In this document: one piece after another, positions 1-8,671 of the stretch | Numbering within the stretch: the first letter of the stretch is position 1 | How the letters are laid out: every line of letters starts with the position of its first letter | DNA from: HGM04593 sp045646965 | GTDB lineage: Bacteria > Bacteroidota > Bacteroidia > Bacteroidales > Bacteroidaceae | Length of the DNA stretch: 64,000 nt | Reading direction: 5' to 3' | Assembly (NCBI GenBank): GCA_045646965.1 | Contig: JAZRLR010000002.1 | Location: forward strand, 20,420 to 84,419 | The notes under the pieces: generated by a model | What the model was told of the DNA's origin: nothing | Seen by the model: the letters and a program-made list of their open reading frames with translations, nothing else | Database searches by the model: none | Translations under genes and position numbers: made by a program

Positions 1-82
1 GGTTGGCATACTCGTATGCCACCTTGTAGCCTCCGGTGGGGCCATCGACGGGGTGTGGAAATATAAATGATATTGTGCTCAT
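1..82 (-). CDS. Glycosyltransferase (GT4-like), N-terminal fragment cut by the window edge
   Basis: Only the first 27 codons are inside the window. They begin at an ATG at 82 (minus strand) and read MSTISFIFPHPVDGPTGGYK, followed by VAYEYAN. The short hydrophobic strand followed by a P-x-GG-Y-K-V-x-Y-E-Y-A-N stretch resembles the start of GT-B-fold capsule glycosyltransferases, where the glycine-rich loop precedes the first long helix. It lies 24 bases after the stop codon of the preceding operon gene and on the same strand, so it is probably the next gene of the capsule operon. The assignment rests on about 27 residues and remains tentative. Confidence 0.5.
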   Translation of the reverse strand, partial: MSTISFIFPHPVDGPTGGYKVAYEYAN

Positions 83-106
83 TGATAAATAGTCGCGGTA
101 AACGGC

Positions 107-1204
107 TTATGCCACTTTTGCTTTAATCCTCTTTATAAGTTGTTTTACAACAAATATGACCGAGCGTTTCTTCCTCTTGAATAGCAATGTGCATAGCCCG
201 AGAGGCGATGTGTATCTGCCGTTTGATACAATAGTCAAATTATTTATATTCTCTCCTTCGAGCAGCCCTATGTAGGTGCTGAAAGAGTCGTCGGCGCTGA
301 AATAGATTCTATATTTATCATCTTTTATTATGCACGCTCTGTATAGCCATTCCCCATAGAAAGAACCGGGTACCGAGGGTGAAAGCAGTTCTTTATTATA
401 GGAAAAGTTTATTCCGTCGCTGCTCTCCCACAGAGTGAGATTGTTAAAATCGTACATTACAAGAAAGTATTTGCCGTCGATGTAATTCACATCTATGTGC
501 CACGGCATATTCTCGCCCCCGCAGAGTGTGCAATCTTTTTTCTTTTCCCACTTGAATCCATCGGGCGATTCAGAATAAGAGAGCCCTCTTTTTGTACGTG
601 ATTCACTGTCTACATACCACATACAGTATTTCCCCTCTTTGTATAGTATCGCGGGGCTCACTACCATATTACCCAGGGCGTTACCCTCCTCTGTGGCAAG
701 GTCTACAAGAACCTCTCTGTCTCCCCAGGTTATTCCGTCGCGGCTTTTCTTTCTTATGAGTTGCAGATTGTGGAATCTGTTTTTTATCCCCTCTCTGTGT
801 GTCAGGCGATACCAGCACTCCAGCACCCCGTCGGCAAATACAAGATGTGTATCGGAGAAATAATCGAGCTCGCTTATCTCCTCTATTGTGAGGTTGTCAA
901 TGGGGTTATGGGCTGTTTCGCACCAGTTTACTCCGTCGTCGGAGCAGTGTATCGACGGGCACTCATTTCTGTCTCTGTAGGGTTTGGCAAGTGGTGAAAA
1001 CGGCGTTTCGCTCATCCAATATCTGTAACCGTTCCATCGCTCGGCAAAGTATAGAACCGAGGGGTGGTAAGGGCTTTTATATCCGTCGAAAGTGCTTATA
1101 TTCAGCGGTTTTTCATTGTGCTTCTGCAATCTTGTCCACGAACGCACAAAGTATGCAATACCTGACAATAATATAAAGAGTAATATAACTACTATAGTTA
1201 CCAT
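107..1204 (-). CDS. Membrane-anchored beta-propeller protein (GH43/GH32-like fold) of the capsule operon
   Basis: The protein has 365 residues. Residues 2-20 form a hydrophobic N-terminal anchor or uncleaved signal, and the rest is probably extracytoplasmic. Four Asp-box-like motifs of the form S-x-D-G-x-x-W/F occur at about residues 88-94, 154-160, 213-219 and 261-267. This spacing fits a five-bladed propeller of the kind found in GH32/43/62/68 and related proteins. The ATG at 1204 is preferred because it places the anchor at the N-terminus and overlaps the upstream gene's stop by 7 bases; an in-frame extension upstream reads through the neighbouring gene. A glycan-trimming or glycan-binding role in capsule assembly is inferred. 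The catalytic residues were not identified. Confidence 0.6.
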   Translation of the reverse strand: MVTIVVILLFILLSGIAYFVRSWTRLQKHNEKPLNISTFDGYKSPYHPSVLYFAERWNGYRYWMSETPFSPLAKPYRDRNECPSIHCSDDGVNWCETAHNPIDNLTIEEISELDYFSDTHLVFADGVLECWYRLTHREGIKNRFHNLQLIRKKSRDGITWGDREVLVDLATEEGNALGNMVVSPAILYKEGKYCMWYVDSESRTKRGLSYSESPDGFKWEKKKDCTLCGGENMPWHIDVNYIDGKYFLVMYDFNNLTLWESSDGINFSYNKELLSPSVPGSFYGEWLYRACIIKDDKYRIYFSADDSFSTYIGLLEGENINNLTIVSNGRYTSPLGLCTLLFKRKKRSVIFVVKQLIKRIKAKVA

Positions 1205-2181
1205 TGTCCTATTTGTCTCGAGATGCTGTTTTTTATTGATTTCAGTTTGATAAGCAGCTTGCGCAAGGTTTTGCCGCGTGCAACCAGGAGCATACGCTCC
1301 AAGGGGAGCTTGCGGTATCTGTATTTTTTTATGTCGGCGAGCAATTCCTTGTGAAAGTCGGAGCCGAACCATTCGGGTGTCTCCGTCGCATAACCGAAAT
1401 TGTACTCAAAAGACATTATTCTTGTTTTTATATATGCGGCGTAGTGCTTCTCTTTCTCGCAGTCGGGCACCGAGTCCCATATATACTTAACAAGCCTTTC
1501 CTCGTCGTGGAGGTTGTTCCTGAAAGTGTGCATACAGCTGTCGGGGTGCTGTCTGTAGTAATAGACGCAGGCTGTGCTGATTGCCACATTCTTGCAATTC
1601 TTGAAAGCAATTCTGGTGTTTGCAATTGTATCCTCCCCCACAATAATCTCTCGGGGTACATCAAATGTGTGTGCATCTATCAAATCTCTTCTTATGAGCT
1701 TTGCCCATAGATTTGAGTCGCTTCCTTCAACTGTGTTATTTCTAAATTTAGTGCTTGTAATAATTTCTCTTTGTGCCTTTTTATTTGTGGGGCAGTGGTG
1801 CTCTTTGAGGTCGTTGCTTTTGTGGAAAGAGAGCATCCCTCCTATGGAGATGTCGCAGTGCTCGCCCATTGCGTTGCGCAGTGTGCTGAAAGCTGTTGGG
1901 GGGAGGGCGTCGTCGCTGTCCACAAAGGTTATGTATTCGCAGTCGGCTGCCTCCTGCACGCCTCGTGCTCTTGCGCGTGTCACGCCTGCGTTCTCCTGGT
2001 GCACGACTGTTATGCGAGAGTCCTTTGCGGCATATTCGTCGCAGATGGCTCCTGCACGGTCGGGGCTTCCGTCATCTACGAGGATAAGACGGAAGTTTGT
2101 ATATGTCTGTGCAAGAATGCTCTCTATGCACTCTGCCACATATCTTTCGGTCTTGTATACGGGAACTATTACGCCAATCAT
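1198..2181 (-). CDS. Glycosyltransferase family 2
   Basis: The 327-residue protein has a GT-A fold N-terminal half. The donor-binding DDG lies at residues 36-38 and the metal-binding DSDD at 88-91. It likely transfers a sugar from a nucleotide-sugar donor to a lipid-linked capsule repeat unit on the cytoplasmic side of the inner membrane. The C-terminal half carries the acceptor side and differs from the other GT2 proteins here, although a V-G-E-D-x-I-A-N segment in its middle is shared. It overlaps the propeller gene by 7 bases and follows the next GT2 gene by 4. The first ~90 codons are almost identical in DNA sequence to those of the GT2 gene at 4064-5020. The sugar specificity cannot be read from the sequence. 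Confidence 0.88.
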   Translation of the reverse strand: MIGVIVPVYKTERYVAECIESILAQTYTNFRLILVDDGSPDRAGAICDEYAAKDSRITVVHQENAGVTRARARGVQEAADCEYITFVDSDDALPPTAFSTLRNAMGEHCDISIGGMLSFHKSNDLKEHHCPTNKKAQREIITSTKFRNNTVEGSDSNLWAKLIRRDLIDAHTFDVPREIIVGEDTIANTRIAFKNCKNVAISTACVYYYRQHPDSCMHTFRNNLHDEERLVKYIWDSVPDCEKEKHYAAYIKTRIMSFEYNFGYATETPEWFGSDFHKELLADIKKYRYRKLPLERMLLVARGKTLRKLLIKLKSIKNSISRQIGQW

Positions 2182-2185
2182 CTCT

Positions 2186-3124
2186 TTAGTGATTTTTTGT
2201 TATAAGGTTTTGTATCTTTCTTATATTGACTGCTATAAACCTTATTATAGGGGAAGTTTGGTAGAATAGAATCCTTTCAATTATACCCAATTTGTATTTG
2301 GTTTTTTCGATGTCTCTTTTGAGGTCGTTGTAGAAAGTGCTCGAAAGCATTTCCTTGCAAAAGTATTTGTATCCCCAGAACTCTCTCCATCTCAAAAGTC
2401 TCACATCTATAGTGTATTCAAGTAGGTATTCCATATCCTCGGGCGGTATTGAGATCATCTTCTGGCGATGAATCTCCACCTCGTTCTCGGGTGTCCTGTT
2501 ATATGAATGTACCGTGCTCTCGGCGTACTCGCGGTAGTTATACACTCTTTTCGGAAGAACTTTTATATCTTGCGCACTATTGTATGCGATGCGGATATTT
2601 GCGATGAGGTCTTCGCACACTTTTATCGAATGGGGAATCTCAAATACATTCTCTTTTAATACAGAGCGCTTGTAGAGCTTGCCCCAAATTGCTACACACA
2701 TAGTTCTGTCAGTGAGAAGCATCTTCAAATATTCTATCCTTTTTATAGTGCTTTGCTTGGGGATAAATACTTTGTCGTAAATTGACATTACAATGTCTGT
2801 CTCTTCACCGCAAAGGGATGTTAGCTCTTCGAGATATGTGGGCTCAATAGTGTCGTCGCTGTCCACAAAGGTGATGTATTCACAGTCGGCGGCTTCCTCC
2901 ACGCCTCGAGCTCTTGCGCGTGTCACACCGGCGTTCTCTTGGTGAACTACTGTTATGCGTTCATCCTTTTTGGCATATTCGTCACATATGGCTCCTGCAC
3001 GGTCGGGGCTTCCGTCATCTACGAGGATAAGGCGGAAGCGGGTATATGTCTGCGACAGAATGCTCTCTATGCACTCTGCCACATATCTTTCGGTTTTGTA
3101 TACGGGAACAACTACGCCTGTCAT
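2186..3124 (-). CDS. Glycosyltransferase family 2
   Basis: This 312-residue GT2 protein begins VVVPVYKTERYVAECIES after a short start. It has the same DDGSPDRAGAICDEYA donor loop as its neighbours and a DSDD metal site near residue 90. Its start codon overlaps the stop of the upstream GT2 gene in an ATGA arrangement, so translation is probably coupled. The N-terminal 90 codons are closely related in DNA sequence to the GT2 genes at 1198 and 4064, while the C-terminal acceptor part has diverged. A role in adding one residue to the capsule repeat unit is inferred from family and operon position. Confidence 0.88.
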   Translation of the reverse strand: MTGVVVPVYKTERYVAECIESILSQTYTRFRLILVDDGSPDRAGAICDEYAKKDERITVVHQENAGVTRARARGVEEAADCEYITFVDSDDTIEPTYLEELTSLCGEETDIVMSIYDKVFIPKQSTIKRIEYLKMLLTDRTMCVAIWGKLYKRSVLKENVFEIPHSIKVCEDLIANIRIAYNSAQDIKVLPKRVYNYREYAESTVHSYNRTPENEVEIHRQKMISIPPEDMEYLLEYTIDVRLLRWREFWGYKYFCKEMLSSTFYNDLKRDIEKTKYKLGIIERILFYQTSPIIRFIAVNIRKIQNLITKNH

Positions 3125-4059
3125 CTCTTTGTTTTAAAGTATATTTTAAAAAGTAATTTACCCAAACAGCCGCTGTTGAAGCAGAACCAGTAAAAAGCCG
3201 ACACAAGGAATGTAAAATTGAAATTTGAGAACCTCTTGTGTGCGTAAGGGTAGCAGCTGATGGCCTTTTCTATATCTTTTTTCAGGAGCCCTATCTTGAG
3301 TGTCATTGCAAGTTGTGCAAAATCCTCTTTATATCTCTCCCAAAGCCCTTTCTCTTTGAGCCAGCGATAAATATTGTCAATGTTTCTTTGTGCCTTTATG
3401 ATTACATCTGCGCCGGTGGCCGCGCTTGTGCTTATGTGGTTGTAGTTGTATAAATAGCTCTCTATATTATTTATTTGAGGGTTGTGTGCATATAGCTGTA
3501 TCGATATATATGCGTCCTCCATTATCACACCCTTTTCATCGGTTGTGATATTGCATTTGTCCCAGAACTTTTTTCTTATAAGTTTATTTGCCAGCCACCC
3601 GTCTAATTTGTTACTTAATAACATTCCGATGGCTTGGGCTCCGTTCTCAGCTTTGGCGACATTTACTTTTACCTCCTTCTCGGTGAATATAATCTTTATG
3701 TTGCAATGTACTATGTCGAGGTTCTCCTTTTCGGCAAGTGTGAGCATCTCCTCGAGCATAGTGGGCTCAATAGTGTCGTCGCTGTCTACAAAGGCGAGAA
3801 AGTCGCCCGTGGCAGTTGCGATGGCTCTGTTGCGCGTACTCACTACGCCGCGGTTTTCCTGATGTATCACCCTAAAACGCTTATCCTTTGCTGCATATTC
3901 GTCGCAGATGGCTCCTGCGCGGTCGGGGCTTCCGTCGTCCACAAGTATGGCTTCCCAGTGGGTATATGTCTGCGCAAGAACGCTGTCGAGACATTCGCGT
4001 ATATATTTCTCGCAATTATATACCGGAATTATAATTGAAATCAAAGGCTTTTGTAACAT
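3121..4059 (-). CDS. Glycosyltransferase family 2
   Basis: The 312-residue protein begins MLQKPLISIIIPVYNCEKYI, a normal GT2 start. An ATG 24 bases further upstream (4083) would extend it by eight residues into the preceding gene; the ATG at 4059, 4 bases after that gene's stop, is preferred. It contains the shared DDGSPDRAGAICDEYAAKD loop and a DSDDTIEPT metal site. The flanking strands differ from its three neighbours: HWEAIL replaces FRLIL, and STRNRAIATATGDFLAFVD replaces the RARGVQEAADCEY segment. This makes it the most divergent of the four tandem GT2 genes. It likely works on the same lipid-linked glycan. Confidence 0.85.
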   Translation of the reverse strand: MLQKPLISIIIPVYNCEKYIRECLDSVLAQTYTHWEAILVDDGSPDRAGAICDEYAAKDKRFRVIHQENRGVVSTRNRAIATATGDFLAFVDSDDTIEPTMLEEMLTLAEKENLDIVHCNIKIIFTEKEVKVNVAKAENGAQAIGMLLSNKLDGWLANKLIRKKFWDKCNITTDEKGVIMEDAYISIQLYAHNPQINNIESYLYNYNHISTSAATGADVIIKAQRNIDNIYRWLKEKGLWERYKEDFAQLAMTLKIGLLKKDIEKAISCYPYAHKRFSNFNFTFLVSAFYWFCFNSGCLGKLLFKIYFKTKR

Positions 4060-4063
4060 CTTT

Positions 4064-5020
4064 TTAATGTGCGTTGTGTGCAAGTGTGGCCAGTTTGTTT
4101 TTTACTTTGCGCAAGGTAATGAGAATGAGCCTTGCAATGCGATTCTCTGTTTTCAGAAGCAAGTGCTCTATTGTGCCTATGGGGTATTTGTATATTTCTA
4201 TGTCGTTAAGCAGGGCTTTGTGATATTCGCTCCCGGCCCACAGAGGCTTTTGTGCAGAGTATCCAAATAGCCTATCCCACAGCGTAATCCTTTTTTTTAT
4301 GAGCGAATGTGTGTATGTGCTCTTGTCCTTGCAATGTTTTTTTATAATGTTTTCAACTATTGAATCGAAGAGAGTTTCATATTCGATGCTGTTGTAGAAA
4401 TGATGTAGACAACTATTTTCGTTATTACGGTAGTTGTATATGCATTTGTCTATGATGAGTACATCTTTTGTGTTGTTAAACGAGATGATAAGGTTCATCA
4501 AAAGATCTTCTCCCACAACTATTTCACGCGGAATCTCAAATGTCTCTCTTTCGAAGAGGCTGTGTCGGAATAGTTTGCCCCACGGTGCGCTGAAAGAGCC
4601 TTCTATGATGAATTTGCGCCAGTTTACATAGTCGCAACAGATGTCTTCGCTAACCTTGTAATCGACAATCTGATATGCTGTGATGTCGTTCTCGCCTATA
4701 GTCCCGAGCATAGTCTCAAGGGCGCAGGGAGTTAAGGTGTCGTCACTGTCTACAAAGGTTATGTACTCGCAGTCGGCGGCTTCCTGCACGCCTCGTGCTC
4801 TTGCGCGTGTCACCCCTGCGTTCTCCTGGTGCACGACTGTTATGCGAGAGTCCTTTGCGGCATATTCGTCGCAAATGGCTCCTGCACGGTCGGGGCTTCC
4901 GTCATCTACGAGGATAAGGCGGAAGTTTGTATATGTCTGTGCAAGAATGCTCTCTATGCACTCTGCTACATATTTTTCTGTTTTGTATACAGGAACTACA
5001 ACGCCTATCTTTTCGTTCAT
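4064..5020 (-). CDS. Glycosyltransferase family 2
   Basis: The 318-residue GT2 protein starts MNEKIGVVVPVYKTEKYVAE. The DDG donor loop is near residue 38 and the DSDD metal site near residue 90. A conserved I-V-V-G-E-D-L-L-M-N segment sits mid-protein. It lies 6 bases after the stop of the upstream NodZ-like gene. Codons 3-93 match the GT2 gene at 1198-2181 with only about 14 base differences in roughly 260 by eye, including runs of more than 40 identical bases, whereas the C-terminal halves share only family-level similarity. The acceptor and donor sugars are unknown. Confidence 0.88.
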   Translation of the reverse strand: MNEKIGVVVPVYKTEKYVAECIESILAQTYTNFRLILVDDGSPDRAGAICDEYAAKDSRITVVHQENAGVTRARARGVQEAADCEYITFVDSDDTLTPCALETMLGTIGENDITAYQIVDYKVSEDICCDYVNWRKFIIEGSFSAPWGKLFRHSLFERETFEIPREIVVGEDLLMNLIISFNNTKDVLIIDKCIYNYRNNENSCLHHFYNSIEYETLFDSIVENIIKKHCKDKSTYTHSLIKKRITLWDRLFGYSAQKPLWAGSEYHKALLNDIEIYKYPIGTIEHLLLKTENRIARLILITLRKVKNKLATLAHNAH

Positions 5021-5026
5021 TGTGGT

Positions 5027-6061
5027 TTAGTGCCTTATGATGTGGAACGGGCGGTTATAGAGCATAGAGGCGGCATAGGGGAAGCCGCTGTTATACATAT
5101 CTCCTGTGATGAACAGGTAGATGCTCTGTGCGTTGGCAATCATAAAGAAGTCGGTGAGTGTTTTGTCGTGTGCATTACCGGCCTCTGTGGTGCTGTTGTC
5201 TACGTGGCTGATTTCGCCCGGTATAACGTAGGTATAGGGGAGGTTGTCGGCCGCCTGCAAAAAGGTGATGCTGTCGCTGTTCACAAGTATCTTTTTATCG
5301 GGGAACTGACGGTGTAGTTTCTCAATCTGTGCAATGTTTGCCGAAATGAGTTTGAAACCCTCCTCGGGTGTGAGGGGAATTCTTGCGCAGGGCTCGTTGA
5401 AATCGCCAAGCAGGTTGAGGAAACGGAACGAGGTACTTATGTACTCCTCGCCAAGTATCTCCTTCTGCTTGTCGATGAGGCTCTTGAGCAGGGGAGTGGG
5501 TTCGAAAATCTCACAAAAGAGTTCCGAGAAATTGTGCTTATAGGAGAACATCGCATTTGTTCTTATGTGAAACTCGTGGAACTTTCTGCCAAGCTCCCGA
5601 CGGAACCACTTCTCCTGTTTCTTTATCTCGTAGTCGCTGCCTGTGGCTGTGTAGATGTAGCAGAGGTCGGTCTCGTTGGTGTTATAGTTGAGCTCTTGAG
5701 GTGTAATTCCCCAGTCTACTTTTGCAGGCTGCAGGTAGCGGTTCAGGTTGAAGGGGTGTGTGAAAAGCACCTTCAACTCAATATCCTGCTCTTTGCATAT
5801 CTTGTATATCGAAACGATGGCTCTCAAACGGTCTACAAGGCCGCCTACCCTCAAGTTGCACTCGTCGTATATGCAGACGGCTCTTTTCTTGCCGCTGCGC
5901 TTTGTGGCAGGAGCGGTGTAGTAGCCCTCTCCGGCTCTGTCGGGGTGCTCTTTGTATCGTTTGTTCTGTATTTTTACATCGCGCCAAAGAAAATACTTGT
6001 GTCTTATGTATAGCCCCACAACTTTTCTCTTCAGCACTTTAAGGAAATAAGGAACTTTCAT
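5027..6061 (-). CDS. Putative NodZ/fucosyltransferase-like glycosyltransferase
   Basis: The protein has 344 residues. The segment R-V-G-G-L-V-D-R-L-R-A-I at about residues 71-82 resembles the G-G-x-x-x-R-L-R donor-site motif of the NodZ/FUT8-type (GT23) and O-fucosyltransferase folds. The C-terminus, G-D-M-Y-N-S-G-F-P-Y-A-A-S, resembles the loop in these families that contacts the nucleotide. It starts at the ATG at 6061, which overlaps the flippase stop as ATGA; a longer reading frame upstream lies inside the flippase gene. Addition of fucose or a related 6-deoxyhexose to the capsule is a reasonable but unproven guess. Other GT-B enzymes remain possible. Confidence 0.55.
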   Translation of the reverse strand: MKVPYFLKVLKRKVVGLYIRHKYFLWRDVKIQNKRYKEHPDRAGEGYYTAPATKRSGKKRAVCIYDECNLRVGGLVDRLRAIVSIYKICKEQDIELKVLFTHPFNLNRYLQPAKVDWGITPQELNYNTNETDLCYIYTATGSDYEIKKQEKWFRRELGRKFHEFHIRTNAMFSYKHNFSELFCEIFEPTPLLKSLIDKQKEILGEEYISTSFRFLNLLGDFNEPCARIPLTPEEGFKLISANIAQIEKLHRQFPDKKILVNSDSITFLQAADNLPYTYVIPGEISHVDNSTTEAGNAHDKTLTDFFMIANAQSIYLFITGDMYNSGFPYAASMLYNRPFHIIRH

Positions 6062-7602
6062 TTTTTTGTTATTTTTATGAAACGTAATGCGAATGAACGC
6101 AGGCTGCGCGATGTGATAAGCGTCAGTCCGCCTGCCGCGATTGATATAACTGTCGTAAATACCACCGACAGCACTATCCAGTGAAGCCATCTGTTTTCAA
6201 TGGCTGCAAAGTCGAGTATCTGTTCTGCGCTGTAGCGTGCAATAAAATAACCTGCAAGCAGGGGTACTGTGTGTATTGCAACTAGTACAACGTGTTTATA
6301 TAACGGTTGCTTGAATCCTTGTGTGTAGAGGAATATAGGTTTCCATATATGTATAATCACGCATTGCGCGATAAGCGGGCCGCAGAGCACGCCCAAATAA
6401 CCCCATTTCAATCCGAGCACGACTGAAAACGTTACAAGGATTGCTGTTTCCACAAAGGGCGACCATACATCGTGGAAAAGCCCGTGCCCCTGCAGGAAAC
6501 TGTGATAAATACCTGCAAAGAGTGTCAGGAAAAATTGCAGCGACACAATGAAGATAAATGTATCGGAGAGCATATACTCCTCGCCCAACCATATACCGAT
6601 GAAGGGTGTTGAGAGGTAAAAGATGCAGAGCGAAATCACTCCCACAATGAGGAAGCGCATAGCAAAAAGCTCTTTATATGTGTTGTAAATGTGCTCTTTC
6701 TTTCCCTCTGCAATGAGGTTGCCTATGCCTGCTGCGGCGCTGTCCACTATACCGCCTAAAAAGCTCTGTACTTTTTGTGTTATAAGAGTGTAGTTGCCAT
6801 ATAATGTAACTGTGGTGAGTGAGGCAAATGCGTATATGAGAAAGGGTGTTATCTGGAATTGTGCAAATGTACCTATCTTGTGTATAAAAATCTGTTTTGT
6901 GTATTTGATGATTTCGGGGTATTTATCAAGAAGTTTGCGTCCGAGCTTTATCTCGCTCTCGAGCCAGGGGTAGGTCTTGCGTATTTTGTAGTTGAGTATG
7001 CTCGAATTAATAATTCCGAACACAATTTCTATGGCGAGGTAGAGATAGAAATTATGGAAATACATCGCAAACACCATCTGCAAAATAATTTTTGAGGTGG
7101 TGGTGAACTGGAAGTATCCTGTTACAATGTAGTTGCGCTGGTCGGCTGCAAGGAGCGACATCTTGTAGTTGGCAAAATAGCCGAGCAGCGAAGCGAAGAT
7201 ATATGAGTAATAACCAAAATAGATGACGCCCATCGAAATAGGTGAGTCGGGGAATATTAGCGGCAGGAAAAACGAAACTACGATGCCAACCCCCAGTATA
7301 AAGAGACCTATGCAGCGATAGAGGTACCCGAGCAGTGAAATAATCTCGTTTATTTTGCATCGGTCTTTGTCGAAGAGTGGCTTGTAGAGCGTATAGCCTA
7401 TGGCCGAGCCTACGCCCAGCTCTGCAAGGTTAAGGAAGCCCAGGAGGCTGCCAAGAGCGCCTGTGAGTCCCAGGAAATCGGCTCCCAGGTTGTCGAGCAG
7501 CACTTTTCTTGTGAAAAATGCCACAACCAGTGATACCATATAGCAGATGGTGTTTATGCGGGCGTTGAGCAGTGTTTTTTGTGTTCTTGTGTCGGATGCC
7601 AT
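6058..7602 (-). CDS. Wzx-like polysaccharide flippase (MOP superfamily)
   Basis: The 514-residue integral membrane protein has about twelve to fourteen hydrophobic segments. Its first helix is preceded by a basic stretch and followed by F-F-T-R-K-V-L-L-D-N-L-G-A-D-F-L-G, typical of Bacteroidales O-antigen/capsule flippases of the MOP superfamily. It would move the finished lipid-linked repeat unit across the inner membrane. ATG at 7602 is chosen; a TTG 36 bases upstream (7638) is also in frame. Its stop overlaps the start of the NodZ-like gene by 4 bases. No separate Wzy polymerase is seen in the window, so the polymerase may lie to the left of position 1. Confidence 0.85.
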   Translation of the reverse strand: MASDTRTQKTLLNARINTICYMVSLVVAFFTRKVLLDNLGADFLGLTGALGSLLGFLNLAELGVGSAIGYTLYKPLFDKDRCKINEIISLLGYLYRCIGLFILGVGIVVSFFLPLIFPDSPISMGVIYFGYYSYIFASLLGYFANYKMSLLAADQRNYIVTGYFQFTTTSKIILQMVFAMYFHNFYLYLAIEIVFGIINSSILNYKIRKTYPWLESEIKLGRKLLDKYPEIIKYTKQIFIHKIGTFAQFQITPFLIYAFASLTTVTLYGNYTLITQKVQSFLGGIVDSAAAGIGNLIAEGKKEHIYNTYKELFAMRFLIVGVISLCIFYLSTPFIGIWLGEEYMLSDTFIFIVSLQFFLTLFAGIYHSFLQGHGLFHDVWSPFVETAILVTFSVVLGLKWGYLGVLCGPLIAQCVIIHIWKPIFLYTQGFKQPLYKHVVLVAIHTVPLLAGYFIARYSAEQILDFAAIENRWLHWIVLSVVFTTVISIAAGGLTLITSRSLRSFALRFIKITKK

Positions 7603-7672
7603 TATTCTCTGTCTCTGTTTTAGCGTTTTTATTTTCAATGTTTAGTTCGGGATAACCCTGTTATGCTTTGCT

Positions 7673-8659
7673 CTATTCGTCAAAAATATTACATTTTGCC
7701 TTGAGAACACCGCCCAGCTTTTCTATATGTCTCTTCATAAGCCACGAGCGTGTCTTTTCGAGCACTATGGCCAATGCAAAGAGTGAAACGGTGTATATGA
7801 CGAGCGTTGCCACATAGGTGCTTCCCTCGAAATTCTGCTTTGCGCCGTATGCGTAGAGGTCGCGGTATATGTTAAAACCTAAAGGGCTGTTTTGCAGCAG
7901 GTATACGGGAAACATACATTGCGCAATGCTGTTTATCGCGGGGCTGTTGTGGCTTTTCATCTTCAGGAATAGCCCGAAGAGTGAGACGGCCGCAATTATG
8001 AGCACAGGGTTGTTGTATGAAGGGAATTTGTAAAAGTGATGATATACAATGAGTGCTGCCGTGCTCATAGTGTATGTGACAGCGAGGTGCGTGGTTTTAA
8101 TTCTATCGGCTTGCATATATCTTTTTATGCAGCTGCCTATCATATAAATGAATACAAAGTTAAACAGATTAAATCCGTTTATATTGATGTCGTTTTTAAA
8201 CAGATAGCCCGACACGCAACTCAAATATGCAAGCACGCCAATTATGTAGAGTATCTGTTTTTTACTGCTTTTTTCTATTATCAGATTTATTGCGGGGCTC
8301 AAAAGCATAAGCATCAGGTAGTTTCTCACAAACCACCACCACGAATGGCCCAACGGCAGGACAAGGCTTGCAACGTCGCCTTTCATTGGCGTGTAGTCAT
8401 ATATTGTACACCTGAATACAAGTGTTATCGCATTGAAGAATAGAAGAATCGCTACAAGGTTTAGCAGTGAGCGCCACTTGAGCCTGATTCCGAAATATCC
8501 GCTGATGAGTATAAAAAGATTTACTCCCGTGCAGGTTATTCCTGTGATGTAGGGATGTGTAACGAGGCTGCCGCCTTGAGCGTGTATCGATATGTGGTAA
8601 ATGACTATAAAAATCATAGCCACAATGCGCAGGAGTTCGATGTTTGAGTCTCTTTTCAT
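7673..8659 (-). CDS. Acyltransferase family 3 (membrane O-acyltransferase)
   Basis: The 328-residue protein has about ten predicted transmembrane helices and the family-opening motif I-E-L-L-R-I-V-A-M-x-x-I-V-x-Y-H at residues 7-22. The histidine corresponds to the essential His of acyltransferase 3 proteins such as OatA, WecH and O-antigen acetylases. It most likely adds O-acetyl or another acyl group to a capsule sugar. It sits between the flippase gene (70 bases downstream) and the PHP phosphatase gene (12 bases upstream), inside the operon. No extracytoplasmic SGNH domain is fused to it. Confidence 0.85.
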   Translation of the reverse strand: MKRDSNIELLRIVAMIFIVIYHISIHAQGGSLVTHPYITGITCTGVNLFILISGYFGIRLKWRSLLNLVAILLFFNAITLVFRCTIYDYTPMKGDVASLVLPLGHSWWWFVRNYLMLMLLSPAINLIIEKSSKKQILYIIGVLAYLSCVSGYLFKNDININGFNLFNFVFIYMIGSCIKRYMQADRIKTTHLAVTYTMSTAALIVYHHFYKFPSYNNPVLIIAAVSLFGLFLKMKSHNSPAINSIAQCMFPVYLLQNSPLGFNIYRDLYAYGAKQNFEGSTYVATLVIYTVSLFALAIVLEKTRSWLMKRHIEKLGGVLKAKCNIFDE

Positions 8660-8671
8660 TGTTTGTTTGTG

